DNA of 34,995 nt, taken from assembly GCA_024695625.1 (NCBI GenBank), contig JAILHV010000055.1, positions 1 through 34,995 on the forward strand, written 5' to 3'. The position numbers and the translations under genes are program-made. How positions within the stretch are numbered: position 1 is the stretch's first letter; every line of letters starts with the position of its first letter. Origin of the DNA: Treponema sp. GTDB taxonomy: Bacteria > Spirochaetota > Spirochaetia > Treponematales > Treponemataceae. Shown here in pieces: positions 22,410 to 31,337 of the stretch. Below the pieces are notes generated by a model. It saw only the letters and a list, made by a program, of their open reading frames with translations. It ran no database searches and was not told the origin of the DNA.

Positions 22410-24578
22410 TTAGCGGCCGTTCTTTTTGTCTTCTTCGTTGGCGCGGGCAAATTCACCGGCGGCTTCTGCGGCAACTGCTTCGTCCGGCGAGTGCAGGTAA
22501 TCGCATTCTGGGTTGATGCAGCTCTTGTAGCTTCCGTTCTTTTTGTCGAACTTTTCTACCAGAGGCCACTTGCACTTGGGGCAGTAAACGTCGATGGGCT
22601 TAAAATGCGTGATGAATCCGCACTTGGGGTAGTTTGTGCAGCCGTAGAATTCTTTTCCGCGTCCCTTTGTCTTTCTGGCAACTATGTCTCCTGTGCAGCC
22701 CGGCATTGGGCATTTTGCAAGCGGTATGCTTTTTGTGTTGTGGCATTCGGGGAAGCCTGAACATGCGAGGAAGTAGCCGAAGCGGCCAAGTTTTTTTACC
22801 ATGGGCTTTCCGCACTTTTCGCAGATGCGGTCGGTTGTTTCGTCCAAGGAACCCTTTAGGCTTTCCTGGCTTTCCATAACCTGGTCAACGCGGTTTTTGA
22901 AGGGTTGGAAAAAGCCTCCAATCATGTTGTTCCAGACCAAAGTGTTCTGCTCTACCTTGTCCAAGTCGTTTTCTACGTCCGAAGTGAATTTTTCGTTTAT
23001 AACTTCCGGGAAGGATTCAACCAGTATGCGGCAGATGATTTTTCCAAGCTGGGTTGGAACAAGCTGCTTGTTTATGCGGGTTACGTAATAGCGGTCAAGG
23101 AGTACGGAGATGATAGGCGCGTATGTTGAAGGGCGGCCTATTCCCTTTTCTTCCAGGGTTTTTACGATGGAAGCGTCCGTGTAGCGGGCAGGCCCCTGGG
23201 TAAAGTGCTGCTCAGGGTAGAATTTTTGCGTGACAAGTTTTTCGCCCACTTTTAGGGAAGGAAGGTTTCCAGTAACTTCTTCTTTTGATGAAAGGGTCTT
23301 TATTACGTTGTAGAAGCCCTTTTCGCTAAGGCGGCTTGCACTTACGCGGAAGAGGGCGTCCCCTGCGGTAATGTCTACGCTTGTTGTCTTGGACTTTGCG
23401 TTGTTCATCTGGCTTGAGACAAAGCGTTCCCAGATTATTGAATAGAGGCGCAGCTGGTCATGGGTAAGGTATTCCTTTACGCTTTCCGGCGTGTATTTTA
23501 CGTAGGTGGGGCGGATTGCTTCGTGGGCATCCTGGGCACCCTTTCCTACAGAGTATTCAATTTTTTCTGGCGGCAGTTCTGCGGGGAAATTCTTTCCAAT
23601 CCAGTCGCGGACGTCGTCAATTGCTGTCTGTGAGATGCGAACAGAGTCTGTACGCATGTAGGTAATAAGACCAACGCGGGTTGAGCCAATCTGAATGCCT
23701 TCGTAGAGCTGCTGGGCAACCTGCATTGTCTTTCTAGAAGTAAAGCCCAGGCGGTTTGCCGCTGCCTGCTGCATTTTGCTTGTGGTGAATGGAGCCTTTG
23801 GCCTAACGGTCTTTTCGCTTTCCTTTATGTCGGTAACAAGGCAGTCGCTGTTCTGGATTACGTTTATTATGTTCTGAACTTCTTTTTCGCTCTTAAGCTC
23901 CGGCTTTGAACCCTTGTACTGAACAAGCTGGGCTGTAAATTTTGTCTTACCCTTTAAGAAGTCTGCGTCAAGGGTCCAGTATTCTTCCGGGATGAAATTT
24001 GAAACTTCTTCTTCGCGGTCGCAAATAAGGCGGAGGGCTACAGACTGAACGCGTCCTGCACTTAGTCCGTTCTTTACCTTTTTCCAAAGAAGCGGGCTTA
24101 GGTTGTAGCCAACAAGACGGTCAAGCACGCGGCGTGCCTTTTGTGCATTGACCTTTGCCTCGTCGATTGTACCGGGATGCTTTACCGCTTCCTTTATGGC
24201 AACAGGCGTAATTTCGTTAAAGACTATGCGCTTGATTGGTGCGGCAGTTTTTTCCGCAAGCGAATTGTAGAGGTGCCAGGCTATTGCTTCCCCTTCGCGG
24301 TCGTTATCAGATGCAAGGAGAACTTCGTCGGAATTCTTTGCGTCTTTTTGCAGTTCCTTAAGAAGCTTTGCCCTTCCGCGCACCGTTATGTATTCGGGCT
24401 GGAAATCGTTTGCTATGTCTATTGCAAGGCGGCTTTTTGGCAGGTCAATCAAATGCCCCATCGAAGCCTTTACCGTATAGGACGGCCCAAGGTAATGCTC
24501 TATGGTCTTTGCCTTAGCGGGAGACTCCACTATGACAAGCGTTTTCTTTGACTTTTTCTTAGCAGCTTTCACAGCCAT
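22410..24578 (-). CDS. topA: DNA topoisomerase I
   Basis: A type IA topoisomerase that relaxes negative supercoils through a 5'-phosphotyrosine link. The 722-residue protein opens with the Toprim domain (VIVESPAKAKTIEHYLG, later SDNDREGEAIAWHL). The catalytic tyrosine is residue 307 in VGLITYMRTDSVRIS. Three C-terminal four-cysteine zinc ribbons follow from about residue 590 (CEKCG, CPMPGC, CPKC), compared with three in E. coli. The C-terminus is short after the third ribbon. GAGGTG lies 5 nt before the ATG. It is 25 nt downstream of dprA, and the pair is probably cotranscribed. Confidence 0.97.
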   Translation of the reverse strand: MAVKAAKKKSKKTLVIVESPAKAKTIEHYLGPSYTVKASMGHLIDLPKSRLAIDIANDFQPEYITVRGRAKLLKELQKDAKNSDEVLLASDNDREGEAIAWHLYNSLAEKTAAPIKRIVFNEITPVAIKEAVKHPGTIDEAKVNAQKARRVLDRLVGYNLSPLLWKKVKNGLSAGRVQSVALRLICDREEEVSNFIPEEYWTLDADFLKGKTKFTAQLVQYKGSKPELKSEKEVQNIINVIQNSDCLVTDIKESEKTVRPKAPFTTSKMQQAAANRLGFTSRKTMQVAQQLYEGIQIGSTRVGLITYMRTDSVRISQTAIDDVRDWIGKNFPAELPPEKIEYSVGKGAQDAHEAIRPTYVKYTPESVKEYLTHDQLRLYSIIWERFVSSQMNNAKSKTTSVDITAGDALFRVSASRLSEKGFYNVIKTLSSKEEVTGNLPSLKVGEKLVTQKFYPEQHFTQGPARYTDASIVKTLEEKGIGRPSTYAPIISVLLDRYYVTRINKQLVPTQLGKIICRILVESFPEVINEKFTSDVENDLDKVEQNTLVWNNMIGGFFQPFKNRVDQVMESQESLKGSLDETTDRICEKCGKPMVKKLGRFGYFLACSGFPECHNTKSIPLAKCPMPGCTGDIVARKTKGRGKEFYGCTNYPKCGFITHFKPIDVYCPKCKWPLVEKFDKKNGSYKSCINPECDYLHSPDEAVAAEAAGEFARANEEDKKNGR

Positions 24579-24603
24579 TTGTACACCTCAAAACCAGCCC
24601 TTG

Positions 24604-25599
24604 CTAAAAAAGTTCAAGCTGTTCTTTATTTATAGTATGAGATCCGGGTTCTGACCCCAAGACCTTTACGAATTCTTCAAAATTCTGAACCACGCAAGCT
24701 CCGTCTTCTACATAAGAAGCGCATGTTCTGGCAGCCTTTGCAGAAAAAGCCCCTCCCCCACGGCTAAGCAGGGATTTCTTTGCAGCCTCACTTATGCGCA
24801 CTGCATCCGGACAGAAGCAGCTCTTGTGGAAGACAAGCTCGCGTCCGTAGTCAAGGGCAAAGTCTGCTGTAATCAGTGCACCGCTGTTGGGTGGAGCCTG
24901 CACAACAAGCGTTCCTTGGCAAAGGGCCGCAATTATCCTGTTCCTCTGCACAAAGCGCCACTTTTCCGCAGGAACTCCGGGAGCGTATTCGCTTACAATG
25001 CAACCGCCACCCTTTAGAATGGAAGCGGCAAGCCTTTTGTTTGCACCCGGAACTACAGTGTCTATTCCGCAGGGAAGCACCGCAACAGTAGGGGCAAGTC
25101 CAAGCTTACCTTCCTCCAGAAGCGAAACTGCACCCCTGTGGGCAAAGGAATCAATTCCGTCCGCAAGACCGCTTACCACAGTCCAGCCCGACGCGCAAGC
25201 CTGCCTTGCAAATTCAAAAGCAGCCTCTGCACTTTCACGGCAAACGCGCCTTGTTCCCACAACGGAAAGGCAGTGGCCTTTTAATACGGCCAAGTTTCCG
25301 CGGTAAAACAAAACGTAGGGAGGGTCAAAAGTTTCTGCCAAAAGCGGCGGATAGTCCTTTTCCCCGTAGACAAGGCAAGCAATTCCAAGCGCATCCATTA
25401 TTTTAAGACTACGCTCAGCAAGTGCTGCAGTCCACTTTCCCTTCCATTCAGAGCGAACAGCCCTGCCTATTATAGAAGAAAGCTCTCCTATAGACATTAT
25501 CGCAAGGTGCTCCAACGTGTCAATATTCTTTCTTAAAAGAATCTTTTCCCTTAGCGTAAGGAAATCAATAGAAGCTATTGCAAGATTTAAAACATCCAC
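24604..25599 (-). CDS. dprA: DNA-processing protein DprA (Smf)
   Basis: DprA loads RecA onto incoming single-stranded DNA during transformation. The 331-residue protein has the Rossmann-like core: VVGTRRVCRESAEAAFEFAR, the phosphate-binding SGLADGIDSFAHRGAV, CGIDTVVPGANKRLA and SEYAPGVPAEKWRFVQRNRIIA. An N-terminal SAM-like helical part (about residues 1-80) precedes it. The C-terminus is short and lacks an obvious winged helix. The start is a GTG 9 nt after the TPR gene, with little ribosome binding site, so coupling is likely. No other competence gene is visible; spirochaetes carry dprA without known natural transformation, so its role here may be in repair. Confidence 0.95.
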   Translation of the reverse strand: MDVLNLAIASIDFLTLREKILLRKNIDTLEHLAIMSIGELSSIIGRAVRSEWKGKWTAALAERSLKIMDALGIACLVYGEKDYPPLLAETFDPPYVLFYRGNLAVLKGHCLSVVGTRRVCRESAEAAFEFARQACASGWTVVSGLADGIDSFAHRGAVSLLEEGKLGLAPTVAVLPCGIDTVVPGANKRLAASILKGGGCIVSEYAPGVPAEKWRFVQRNRIIAALCQGTLVVQAPPNSGALITADFALDYGRELVFHKSCFCPDAVRISEAAKKSLLSRGGGAFSAKAARTCASYVEDGACVVQNFEEFVKVLGSEPGSHTINKEQLELF

Positions 25600-25608
25600 C
25601 TATTAAAG

Positions 25609-26358
25609 TTAATTATTTGCATACTGAGCGTCAAGCACAATCTTTTTGTTGTTCTGCGCGTCTGCAACCTTCTCTTTGCTTGGTGCAAGCTCTATAATCT
25701 TGTCGTAAAGGGCAATAGCCTTGTCGTATTCAGCGTTAAGGTAGTAGGCCCTTGCAAGAACGAACATTCCGTTGGTGTCCTTGGTCTGGGTCTGGAGAAA
25801 GCGCTCCATGTAGGGAATGGCTTTGGCGCTGTCTTCGGTAAGCTCAAAAGTGTAAAGAACGCCAATTCCGTACAAAGCGCGGTAATAGTCCGGGTTTATG
25901 TTCAAAGCCTGGGTGTATGCAGCCTCGCTCATGCGAAGGTATTCCTCTTTTTTCTCTGAATCAATCGTACCGGCAACATTTGCAAGGTCAAATGCCTGTC
26001 CGTGGGCAACATAAACGGCACAAACTGCAATATAATAGTAAAGGTTTGCGTTGTCGGGATAGAAAGTGAGGGCCTTCTTAAAAGACTCCATGGCCTGTCC
26101 GTACATCTTTTCGTCAAGGTAGCGGGTTCCAAGCATCTTGTACCAGATACCTTCCTGGGCTTCTGTAGTAACAAGGTCAAGGGCACGCCTTTCGTACTTG
26201 CTAAGGGCTTCCTTTAGCTCCTCTTTTGTATTGGGATGGGCAACCCCTTCCTCCATCTTCTGCATTCTTTTAATTGAATTGTATGAAGGTGAACAGGATG
26301 CAAAAAAAACTGATGCCATTCCCAAAACTGCTATCTTTGACACTAATGAAAATTTCAT
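25609..26358 (-). CDS. TPR-repeat lipoprotein
   Basis: A 249-residue protein with a lipoprotein signal peptide (VFFASC, lipid Cys at residue 22, a relaxed spirochaetal lipobox), so it should be membrane-anchored outside the cytoplasm. Three or more TPR-like helix pairs follow: MYGQAMESFKKALTFYPDNA, EAAYTQALNINPDYYRALYG and EYDKAIALYDKIIELAPS. TPR domains mediate protein contacts; no enzyme domain is present. The ATG at 26358 is chosen because GGAGG lies 6 nt upstream; the frame extends to 26463 but that part runs through repeat-like DNA. It lies between the Xer gene and dprA in a chromosome-maintenance run. The partner is unknown. Confidence 0.88.
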   Translation of the reverse strand: MKFSLVSKIAVLGMASVFFASCSPSYNSIKRMQKMEEGVAHPNTKEELKEALSKYERRALDLVTTEAQEGIWYKMLGTRYLDEKMYGQAMESFKKALTFYPDNANLYYYIAVCAVYVAHGQAFDLANVAGTIDSEKKEEYLRMSEAAYTQALNINPDYYRALYGIGVLYTFELTEDSAKAIPYMERFLQTQTKDTNGMFVLARAYYLNAEYDKAIALYDKIIELAPSKEKVADAQNNKKIVLDAQYANN

Positions 26359-26484
26359 TTTTTCCTCCAAAGGTTTCTTTTTTATCGACATAAAAGCGAC
26401 TGTATCTAAATTCCATTTTTTTGAAGCTAGTCTATTGGACGGTACCTTTAACCGCTCTACCATCCGCTTGTCGGCTAACTCGAC

Positions 26485-26605
26485 AGAAAGTGCCTTTGCG
26501 CCACCGCCCTTGCGGGGTTCCGCGGGACCCTACCCGCTCCATTGCTCCGCAACCCGCTTGCGCGGGCCCCTCCACGGCGGCGTAGGCTGGTTCATCCCCT
26601 TTTTC
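26485..26605. repeat. GC-rich extragenic tract
   Basis: A very GC-rich block between the Xer gene and the TPR gene, with short dyads (CCCGC, TTGC, GCGGG near 26550-26563). It shares phrases such as CGCTCCATT/AATGGAGCG and GCGGAAC/GTTCCGC with the tracts at 13705-13880 and 17933-18160. No gene is visible. Just beyond, 26439-26467 can form an 8-bp stem. Confidence 0.45.
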
Positions 26606-26610
26606 CAGCC

Positions 26611-27528
26611 CTATTCTTCCTTGCCATGGCCCGGGAAATATCCTGCATGGTAATCCCTAAGCTGACCGTCATCCACATGGGTGTAAATCTGCGTAGTCGC
26701 AAGATCCGAATGCCCCAAAAGCTCCTGGACAGAACGCAAATCTGCCCCTCCAGCCAAAAGATGGGTTGCAAATGAATGCCTTAAAGTGTGCACTTTTGCA
26801 GTTACCCCGCTCTTTGCCTCCATGGCCTGAAAATTCTTCCATATTCCCTTGCGGGAAATAGGCTTTCCCCGGGAATTTACAAAGACCTCCGCAACCTGGG
26901 CATTTCCCACAAGCTGTGGCCTTGCTTCGTAAAGCCATTTTAATAGCCAGTCCTTGGCAGCAGCCCCAAAGGGCACGATTCTTTCCTTGTCGCCCTTGCC
27001 GCGGACAATTATTATCCCTTCCTCAAAATGCACGTTTGCAACAAGAAGGGAAGAAGCCTCGCTTATGCGAAGACCGCAGCTGTATATTAGCTCGTAAAGG
27101 GCACGGTCACGCACTCCAACTGGCTTTTTTGTGTCTATGGAAGCAAGAAGGGCATCTACCTGCTCTACAGAAAGGACGGATGGCAGGGCACGGGCAGTTT
27201 TTGGCTTGTCCAGTTCCAGCGCAAAGTTCTCGCTCCAAATCATGCGCCTCCTTAAAAAGGCACCGAATGCCCTTAGCGCAGAAATGTCCTTTGCAACAGT
27301 AAGTTCCGAGCAGGAATTTTCCCTCCTGCTTACAAGGAAGAAAAAGAGCTTTTTTACGTCAAATTCATTCAGGGGAAAATTCTTTTCTTCCGCCCACCTA
27401 ATGAATTCCTGGCAGCTTAGCAGATAGGTCTCTGCAGTAAGCTTTGCATGGCGCTCCACAAGAATCAAATCCGTATAGAATTCATTCAGCAGGGCAGAGT
27501 TTTCCCTGGAAATCCCCTTTTCTTCCAT
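26611..27528 (-). CDS. Tyrosine recombinase of the XerC/XerD group
   Basis: These recombinases resolve chromosome dimers at dif sites near the division septum. The 305-residue protein has the usual length, an N-terminal SAM-like core-binding domain (residues 1-100) and the full catalytic set: Arg in CGLRISEASSL, Lys in RGKGDKERIVPF, HTLRHSFATHLL, His in QELLGHSDLATTQ, and the nucleophile Tyr in TQIYTHVDDG. XerC and XerD cannot be separated by eye. It begins 10 nt after the ftsZ stop codon, so it is likely transcribed with the division genes, which fits its role at the septum. It is a housekeeping Xer rather than an island integrase. The upstream ribosome binding site is weak. Confidence 0.93.
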   Translation of the reverse strand: MEEKGISRENSALLNEFYTDLILVERHAKLTAETYLLSCQEFIRWAEEKNFPLNEFDVKKLFFFLVSRRENSCSELTVAKDISALRAFGAFLRRRMIWSENFALELDKPKTARALPSVLSVEQVDALLASIDTKKPVGVRDRALYELIYSCGLRISEASSLLVANVHFEEGIIIVRGKGDKERIVPFGAAAKDWLLKWLYEARPQLVGNAQVAEVFVNSRGKPISRKGIWKNFQAMEAKSGVTAKVHTLRHSFATHLLAGGADLRSVQELLGHSDLATTQIYTHVDDGQLRDYHAGYFPGHGKEE

Positions 27529-27538
27529 AATAATTCTT

Positions 27539-28942
27539 TTAGTTGTCAGTCAAGTCAATAGACTTGGAAAGTCCCCGCAAATTCCTCCATACGGACGGCT
27601 GTTTAAGGTCCTCGCTCCTTTTGTTAAAGCTTGGTGGTGGCTCTATGCCGGAGCGGTCATGCTCAACTGCACGGCGAAGCTTTTCGCTAAGGCTGGAATT
27701 TGGTGCGGCCTCTTTTTCCGAGGGTTTTGCCGCAGGGGATACTTCTTCGGAATTCTTTTCTATGCTGCTAAAAAGACCAAGGCCAACGCTTTCGTGCTTA
27801 ACGGTCATCTCAACCTTTTCCTCGGCTTCTTTCTCTTCTTCTTCCTCATCGTCTGCATTCAAATTGATGGGTGCCTTGCCTGCCATCATGCGCTCGAATG
27901 TCCCGTAGTCGATGACGTTTGAATTCTCTGCCGCCCTCTCGCCAGATGAGGAATCCCTGCCGCCCTTTTCAAAGCCGGTGGCAATTACGGTTACAGAAAC
28001 CTTTTCGCCAAGATCGGGATCCAGCCTCTGTCCCCAGATTAGGTTGCAGTCCTTGTCCGCTGACGCACTGATGTTTTCCACAATCTCGTCAACTTCCATC
28101 ATGGAAAGGTTTTCCGGGCCTACAATGTTCACAAGAATGTTGCTTGCTCCGTCTATGTGCCTGTCTGCAAGCATGGGGTTGCTGATTGCCCTCTGTGCCG
28201 CATCAACAGCGCGGTTTTCGCCTTCGCCAACGCCAACGCCAAGGATTGCCTCTCCCTGGTTCCTAAGTACGGTGCGCAAGTCCGCAAAGTCAATGTTGAT
28301 TATTCCAGGCTTGGTGATTATTTCGGAGATTCCCTGCACACCCTGGCAAAGAACGTCGTCTGCCAAGCGGAAAGCCTGGAGGAAGTTCACCTTTTTGTCA
28401 ACGATTTTCATTATCTGTTCATTGGGAATTACTATGAGGCTGTCCACGTTTTCACGGAGCTTTTTAAGGCCCTCCTGGGCATTCTTCATTCTTTTTGAAC
28501 GCTCAAATTCAAAAGGTGTGGTAACGACGGCAATTGTAAGTGCACCCTGCTGGCGGGCAAGGGATGCTACGACCGGGGCAGAACCTGTTCCTGTGCCGCC
28601 TCCCATTCCTGCCGTAATGATTACCATGTTTGTGCCTTTTACGACATTCGTAATCATCTCGGCATCTTCCCTTGCAGCGTCTTCTCCAACGGATGGTTCA
28701 CCGCCGGCTCCCAGGCCTCCAGTAAGTTCCTGCCCTATTGCAAGACGCTTCTGGGCCTTTGAAACATTCAGGGCCTGGACATCAGTATTTAGTACAATGA
28801 ATTCAACGTCGCTGACCCCGGCTTCTATCATGCGGTTAACGGCACTTGAGCCGCCTCCGCCGCAGCCGATAATCTTTATAACAGTTGGACTTGGCGCTTT
28901 TAGTGTGGAACTCTCATCGTTCACCACAGACAATTCAATCAT
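27539..28942 (-). CDS. ftsZ: Cell division protein FtsZ
   Basis: The tubulin-like GTPase that forms the division ring. The 467-residue protein has GCGGGGSSAVNRMI, the signature AGMGGGTGTGS at residues 111-121, and the T7 loop NIDFADLRTVLRNQGEAILGVG. After the GTPase core (to about residue 320), a 140-residue acidic linker contains the run EEEEKEAEEKVE, and a C-terminal peptide PSVWRNLRGLSKSI could bind partners such as FtsA. The linker is long compared with E. coli. I chose the ATG at 28942 because GGGAGG lies 6 nt upstream; an open frame to 29014 gives an atypical N-terminus. The gap to ftsA (198 nt) is the largest in the cluster and may hold a separate promoter. Confidence 0.97.
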   Translation of the reverse strand: MIELSVVNDESSTLKAPSPTVIKIIGCGGGGSSAVNRMIEAGVSDVEFIVLNTDVQALNVSKAQKRLAIGQELTGGLGAGGEPSVGEDAAREDAEMITNVVKGTNMVIITAGMGGGTGTGSAPVVASLARQQGALTIAVVTTPFEFERSKRMKNAQEGLKKLRENVDSLIVIPNEQIMKIVDKKVNFLQAFRLADDVLCQGVQGISEIITKPGIINIDFADLRTVLRNQGEAILGVGVGEGENRAVDAAQRAISNPMLADRHIDGASNILVNIVGPENLSMMEVDEIVENISASADKDCNLIWGQRLDPDLGEKVSVTVIATGFEKGGRDSSSGERAAENSNVIDYGTFERMMAGKAPINLNADDEEEEEKEAEEKVEMTVKHESVGLGLFSSIEKNSEEVSPAAKPSEKEAAPNSSLSEKLRRAVEHDRSGIEPPPSFNKRSEDLKQPSVWRNLRGLSKSIDLTDN

Positions 28943-29103
28943 ATTTCCTCCCGACCCATTTTTAAATGCAAAACCTTTCAGCCTTGCAAGCATCCGCCGC
29001 ACTAAAATCCCCATCCCGTGCGGACAGACTCTATAGGGAACACCTAAAAACTGAAGTCTTTAGAGGCTCCCCACAACTATCTAAATCGTCTTAAAACAAC
29101 TTA

Positions 29104-29124
29104 GCAGAATTTTGCAAATTCCGC
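29104..29124. promoter_or_regulatory. Near-palindrome between ftsA and ftsZ
   Basis: An imperfect 21-bp dyad (GCAGAATTTT, G, CAAATTCCGC) 17 nt before the ftsA stop on the plus-strand map. There is no T tract, so a terminator is unlikely. TTGCGG-N17-TAAGTT on the minus strand overlaps it and could be an ftsZ promoter. Confidence 0.3.
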
Positions 29125-29140
29125 AAGCATTTAAAGGCGC

Positions 29141-30445
29141 CTAGAATATTTTTTTCCAAAATTCCTTTACGCCGCTCTTTAGGCCGCCCAAAACGTCATT
29201 TTTGTCCTCACGCCTTGTGCTCCCCTTCTTTGAGGGCTTCTCTGCCACGGCCCCGCCTTTGTTGGCAAGGACAAGCCCTACTGCCGTCGCAAAATCAGGC
29301 TGGCGGTAGACATTCCTTCCAAGCGGTCCGCAGTCAAGGTCTCCAAGGTTGGGAGCCTCACCCTTTCGCACCGCAGTCGTATGCCACGCGCTCTGTGCAA
29401 GTTCCACAATTCCGTACATCAAGGCACCGCCGCCGGTAAGTACAATGCTGCCGTTAAGGCTCGTAAGCCCGGAATGCTTCCTTACGCTGTCCTTTATCAT
29501 GGCAAATATCTCGTCCATGCGGGACTGGATAATCTGGCATAGCTCAAAGCGGGAAGTTTCCTCCGGCGGTCTTGAACCGACACCCGGGATGGTAACTGTT
29601 TCATCCTCTTCGCTTTCATCTATCCAGCAGCAGCCGTACTTTATCTTTATGTCTTCTGCAACGTCAAACGGAATGCCCTTTACCTGGGCAATGTCATTCG
29701 TAACGTACCAGCCGCCAACGGGAAGAGACAGGGTGTAGACGGGGGCACTGTCGTATATCACCATTACATCGGTTGTACCGGCCCCCAGATCTATGAGTAT
29801 GGAACCAAGCTCCATGTCCTCCCTCGGCAAGGTTGCAACAGCAGCGGCAAGAGTCTTTAGCGTGCGCCCGCTCCTCTGGTAGCCCAGGTGCATTATTGTG
29901 TCATCGATTTTTTTTAGGGCGGTAATCGTAGCCATTACAATGTGAACCTTAACTTCCAGCCTAACGCCTTCTGTGCCTATAAGGTCCTTGACCTGCCCAT
30001 TTTTATATGAAATTCCGTCCACGATCCATTCACGGGGAATAGTGTGGATTATCCTTTTTTCATAGGGAACGTATATTGCCTCCGCCGCAGCGATGGCCCT
30101 TTTTTTTGCATCTTCGCTAACATCGGTTATCCTGTTTTTTCTGCTTGGGGATGATGATGCGTCTATTCCGACCTGTCCGCTTGAATTTAGGGTGGAAACC
30201 TGGGAACCGCCTATGGAAACGTAAACATAGGCAACGTCAACTCCAGCCATCTGTTCTGCGCTTTCCAGGGCTTCCTTTATGCAGGCTTCAACTGCTCCCG
30301 AATTGATTATGACTCCGTTGTTCACGCCCTTGGACGGTGTTTTTGAGGCTCCTATGATTTTTATGTTGTTGTCCAAGTCCAGCTCGCCTATGGCTACCCT
30401 TATAAATGCGGAACCTATGTCAAGCCCGACGATTATGCCGCTCAA
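29141..30445 (-). CDS. ftsA: Cell division protein FtsA
   Basis: The actin-like protein that tethers FtsZ to the membrane. The 434-residue protein has the phosphate-1 motif GLDIGSAFIRVAIGEL, the SHS2 (1C) region around residues 85-165, phosphate-2 LIDLGAGTTDVMV, and the adenosine motif IVLTGGGALMYGIVE. It ends in an amphipathic membrane helix, GGLKSGVKEFWKKIF. The start is a TTG at 30445, chosen because GGAGG lies 5 nt upstream and the ftsQ stop codon is one base away; a TTG four codons earlier is possible. This arrangement suggests translational coupling from ftsQ. Confidence 0.95.
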   Translation of the reverse strand: MSGIIVGLDIGSAFIRVAIGELDLDNNIKIIGASKTPSKGVNNGVIINSGAVEACIKEALESAEQMAGVDVAYVYVSIGGSQVSTLNSSGQVGIDASSSPSRKNRITDVSEDAKKRAIAAAEAIYVPYEKRIIHTIPREWIVDGISYKNGQVKDLIGTEGVRLEVKVHIVMATITALKKIDDTIMHLGYQRSGRTLKTLAAAVATLPREDMELGSILIDLGAGTTDVMVIYDSAPVYTLSLPVGGWYVTNDIAQVKGIPFDVAEDIKIKYGCCWIDESEEDETVTIPGVGSRPPEETSRFELCQIIQSRMDEIFAMIKDSVRKHSGLTSLNGSIVLTGGGALMYGIVELAQSAWHTTAVRKGEAPNLGDLDCGPLGRNVYRQPDFATAVGLVLANKGGAVAEKPSKKGSTRREDKNDVLGGLKSGVKEFWKKIF

Positions 30446-30446
30446 A

Positions 30447-31337
30447 TCAGCCTCCAATGCTCCTTGTGCGGTAAGAAACAGAACCGTACCTCAAGTCAAT
30501 TTCCCCCGCATTCGGCTCAAGCGAATTTACAACATCCAACGCAACCATCATATACTTTAGCGAATCTTCGTTCAAGACGCGGTCCGTAAGCACCCTTATG
30601 TGGGTATGGACGGGATAAAGCACAAGCTCATAGTTGCCGTATTCCTTTGTCACCACCTGAATCTCTGAAACCGCCGCAAAATATTTCTGCGGAAGGCTGC
30701 GGATGTAGTCAATCTGCTCCATCAGCGCACGGTATTTTGAGGGAAGGCGGGAACCTTCCGAAAGATTCTCCAGGGGTAGCCCCGTAATAAGGGGGATGTT
30801 GCTGTCTTTCGCAATATACCTTGCATTAGAATAAAATAATACTCCGTTTTTGTCAATTTGAACGGACTTGCATCCGTCGGCAGTCTCAACGATTGTCTTT
30901 GCAACAGCCTCTCTCTCTATTATGCGGATGTCAACGCGGTCGGGGAAGTGCTTGTAGACGGAAACCTTTTCTATTCCGCTTATTGAGCTGAGCACGTTAA
31001 CGGCCTTGTTGGTGTCAAACTGCATCCAGGTAAGCGTGTTTATCTGCTGGATTTTTTCGCGGGCAGCATCCTCGCTTATGTTCTTGAAGCCCGAAAAAGA
31101 AATCTTTGCGGGCACAAGCGAAGGTATTACAAAAGTATAAAGCACAGCTTCTATAAGTAGAAGTATGCAAAGAATCAACACGATGATTTTTAAAACCTTA
31201 ACTTTCTTGTCCGCCATAACATTTTCTTTTGCGGATTCTTTCTTATGCACACTAAAAGAACCGCTGTTGTTAAAATAAGATCCCGTAAACAATGCCTCTG
31301 TATAGACGCTGTCCCTTCCCTCTCTCGCTCTACTCAT
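30447..31337 (-). CDS. ftsQ: Cell division protein FtsQ/DivIB
   Basis: A bitopic division protein of 296 residues: a basic cytoplasmic tail of about 48 residues, one membrane helix (about 50-72, IIVLILCILLLIEAVLYTFV), then a POTRA domain beginning AKISFSGFKNISEDAAREKI and the beta domain with DIRIIEREAVAKT. FtsQ links early and late division proteins. Its ATG overlaps the end of ftsW by 8 bases. The sequence is divergent from E. coli FtsQ, as expected for spirochaetes; topology and position make the call. A shorter start at the internal Met 41 would remove most of the tail. Confidence 0.9.
   Translation of the reverse strand: MSRAREGRDSVYTEALFTGSYFNNSGSFSVHKKESAKENVMADKKVKVLKIIVLILCILLLIEAVLYTFVIPSLVPAKISFSGFKNISEDAAREKIQQINTLTWMQFDTNKAVNVLSSISGIEKVSVYKHFPDRVDIRIIEREAVAKTIVETADGCKSVQIDKNGVLFYSNARYIAKDSNIPLITGLPLENLSEGSRLPSKYRALMEQIDYIRSLPQKYFAAVSEIQVVTKEYGNYELVLYPVHTHIRVLTDRVLNEDSLKYMMVALDVVNSLEPNAGEIDLRYGSVSYRTRSIGG

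Noticed and set aside
26439..26490. Possible tRNA: the minus strand reads GGTAGAGCGGTTAAAGGTACC, like a D-arm
   Set aside because: No anticodon stem, T-arm or acceptor pairing follows. A chance resemblance or a small hairpin is likelier.
26611..27528. The Xer gene as the integrase of the 1-13700 island
   Set aside because: It has the length, motifs and division-cluster context of a housekeeping Xer and lies 13 kb from the island. No island integrase or attachment repeat was found.
27912..29036. A 374-codon rightward frame opposite ftsZ
   Set aside because: It is the antisense of a highly conserved gene and is low-complexity (Ser/Pro/Thr-rich), as expected from codon bias on the other strand.
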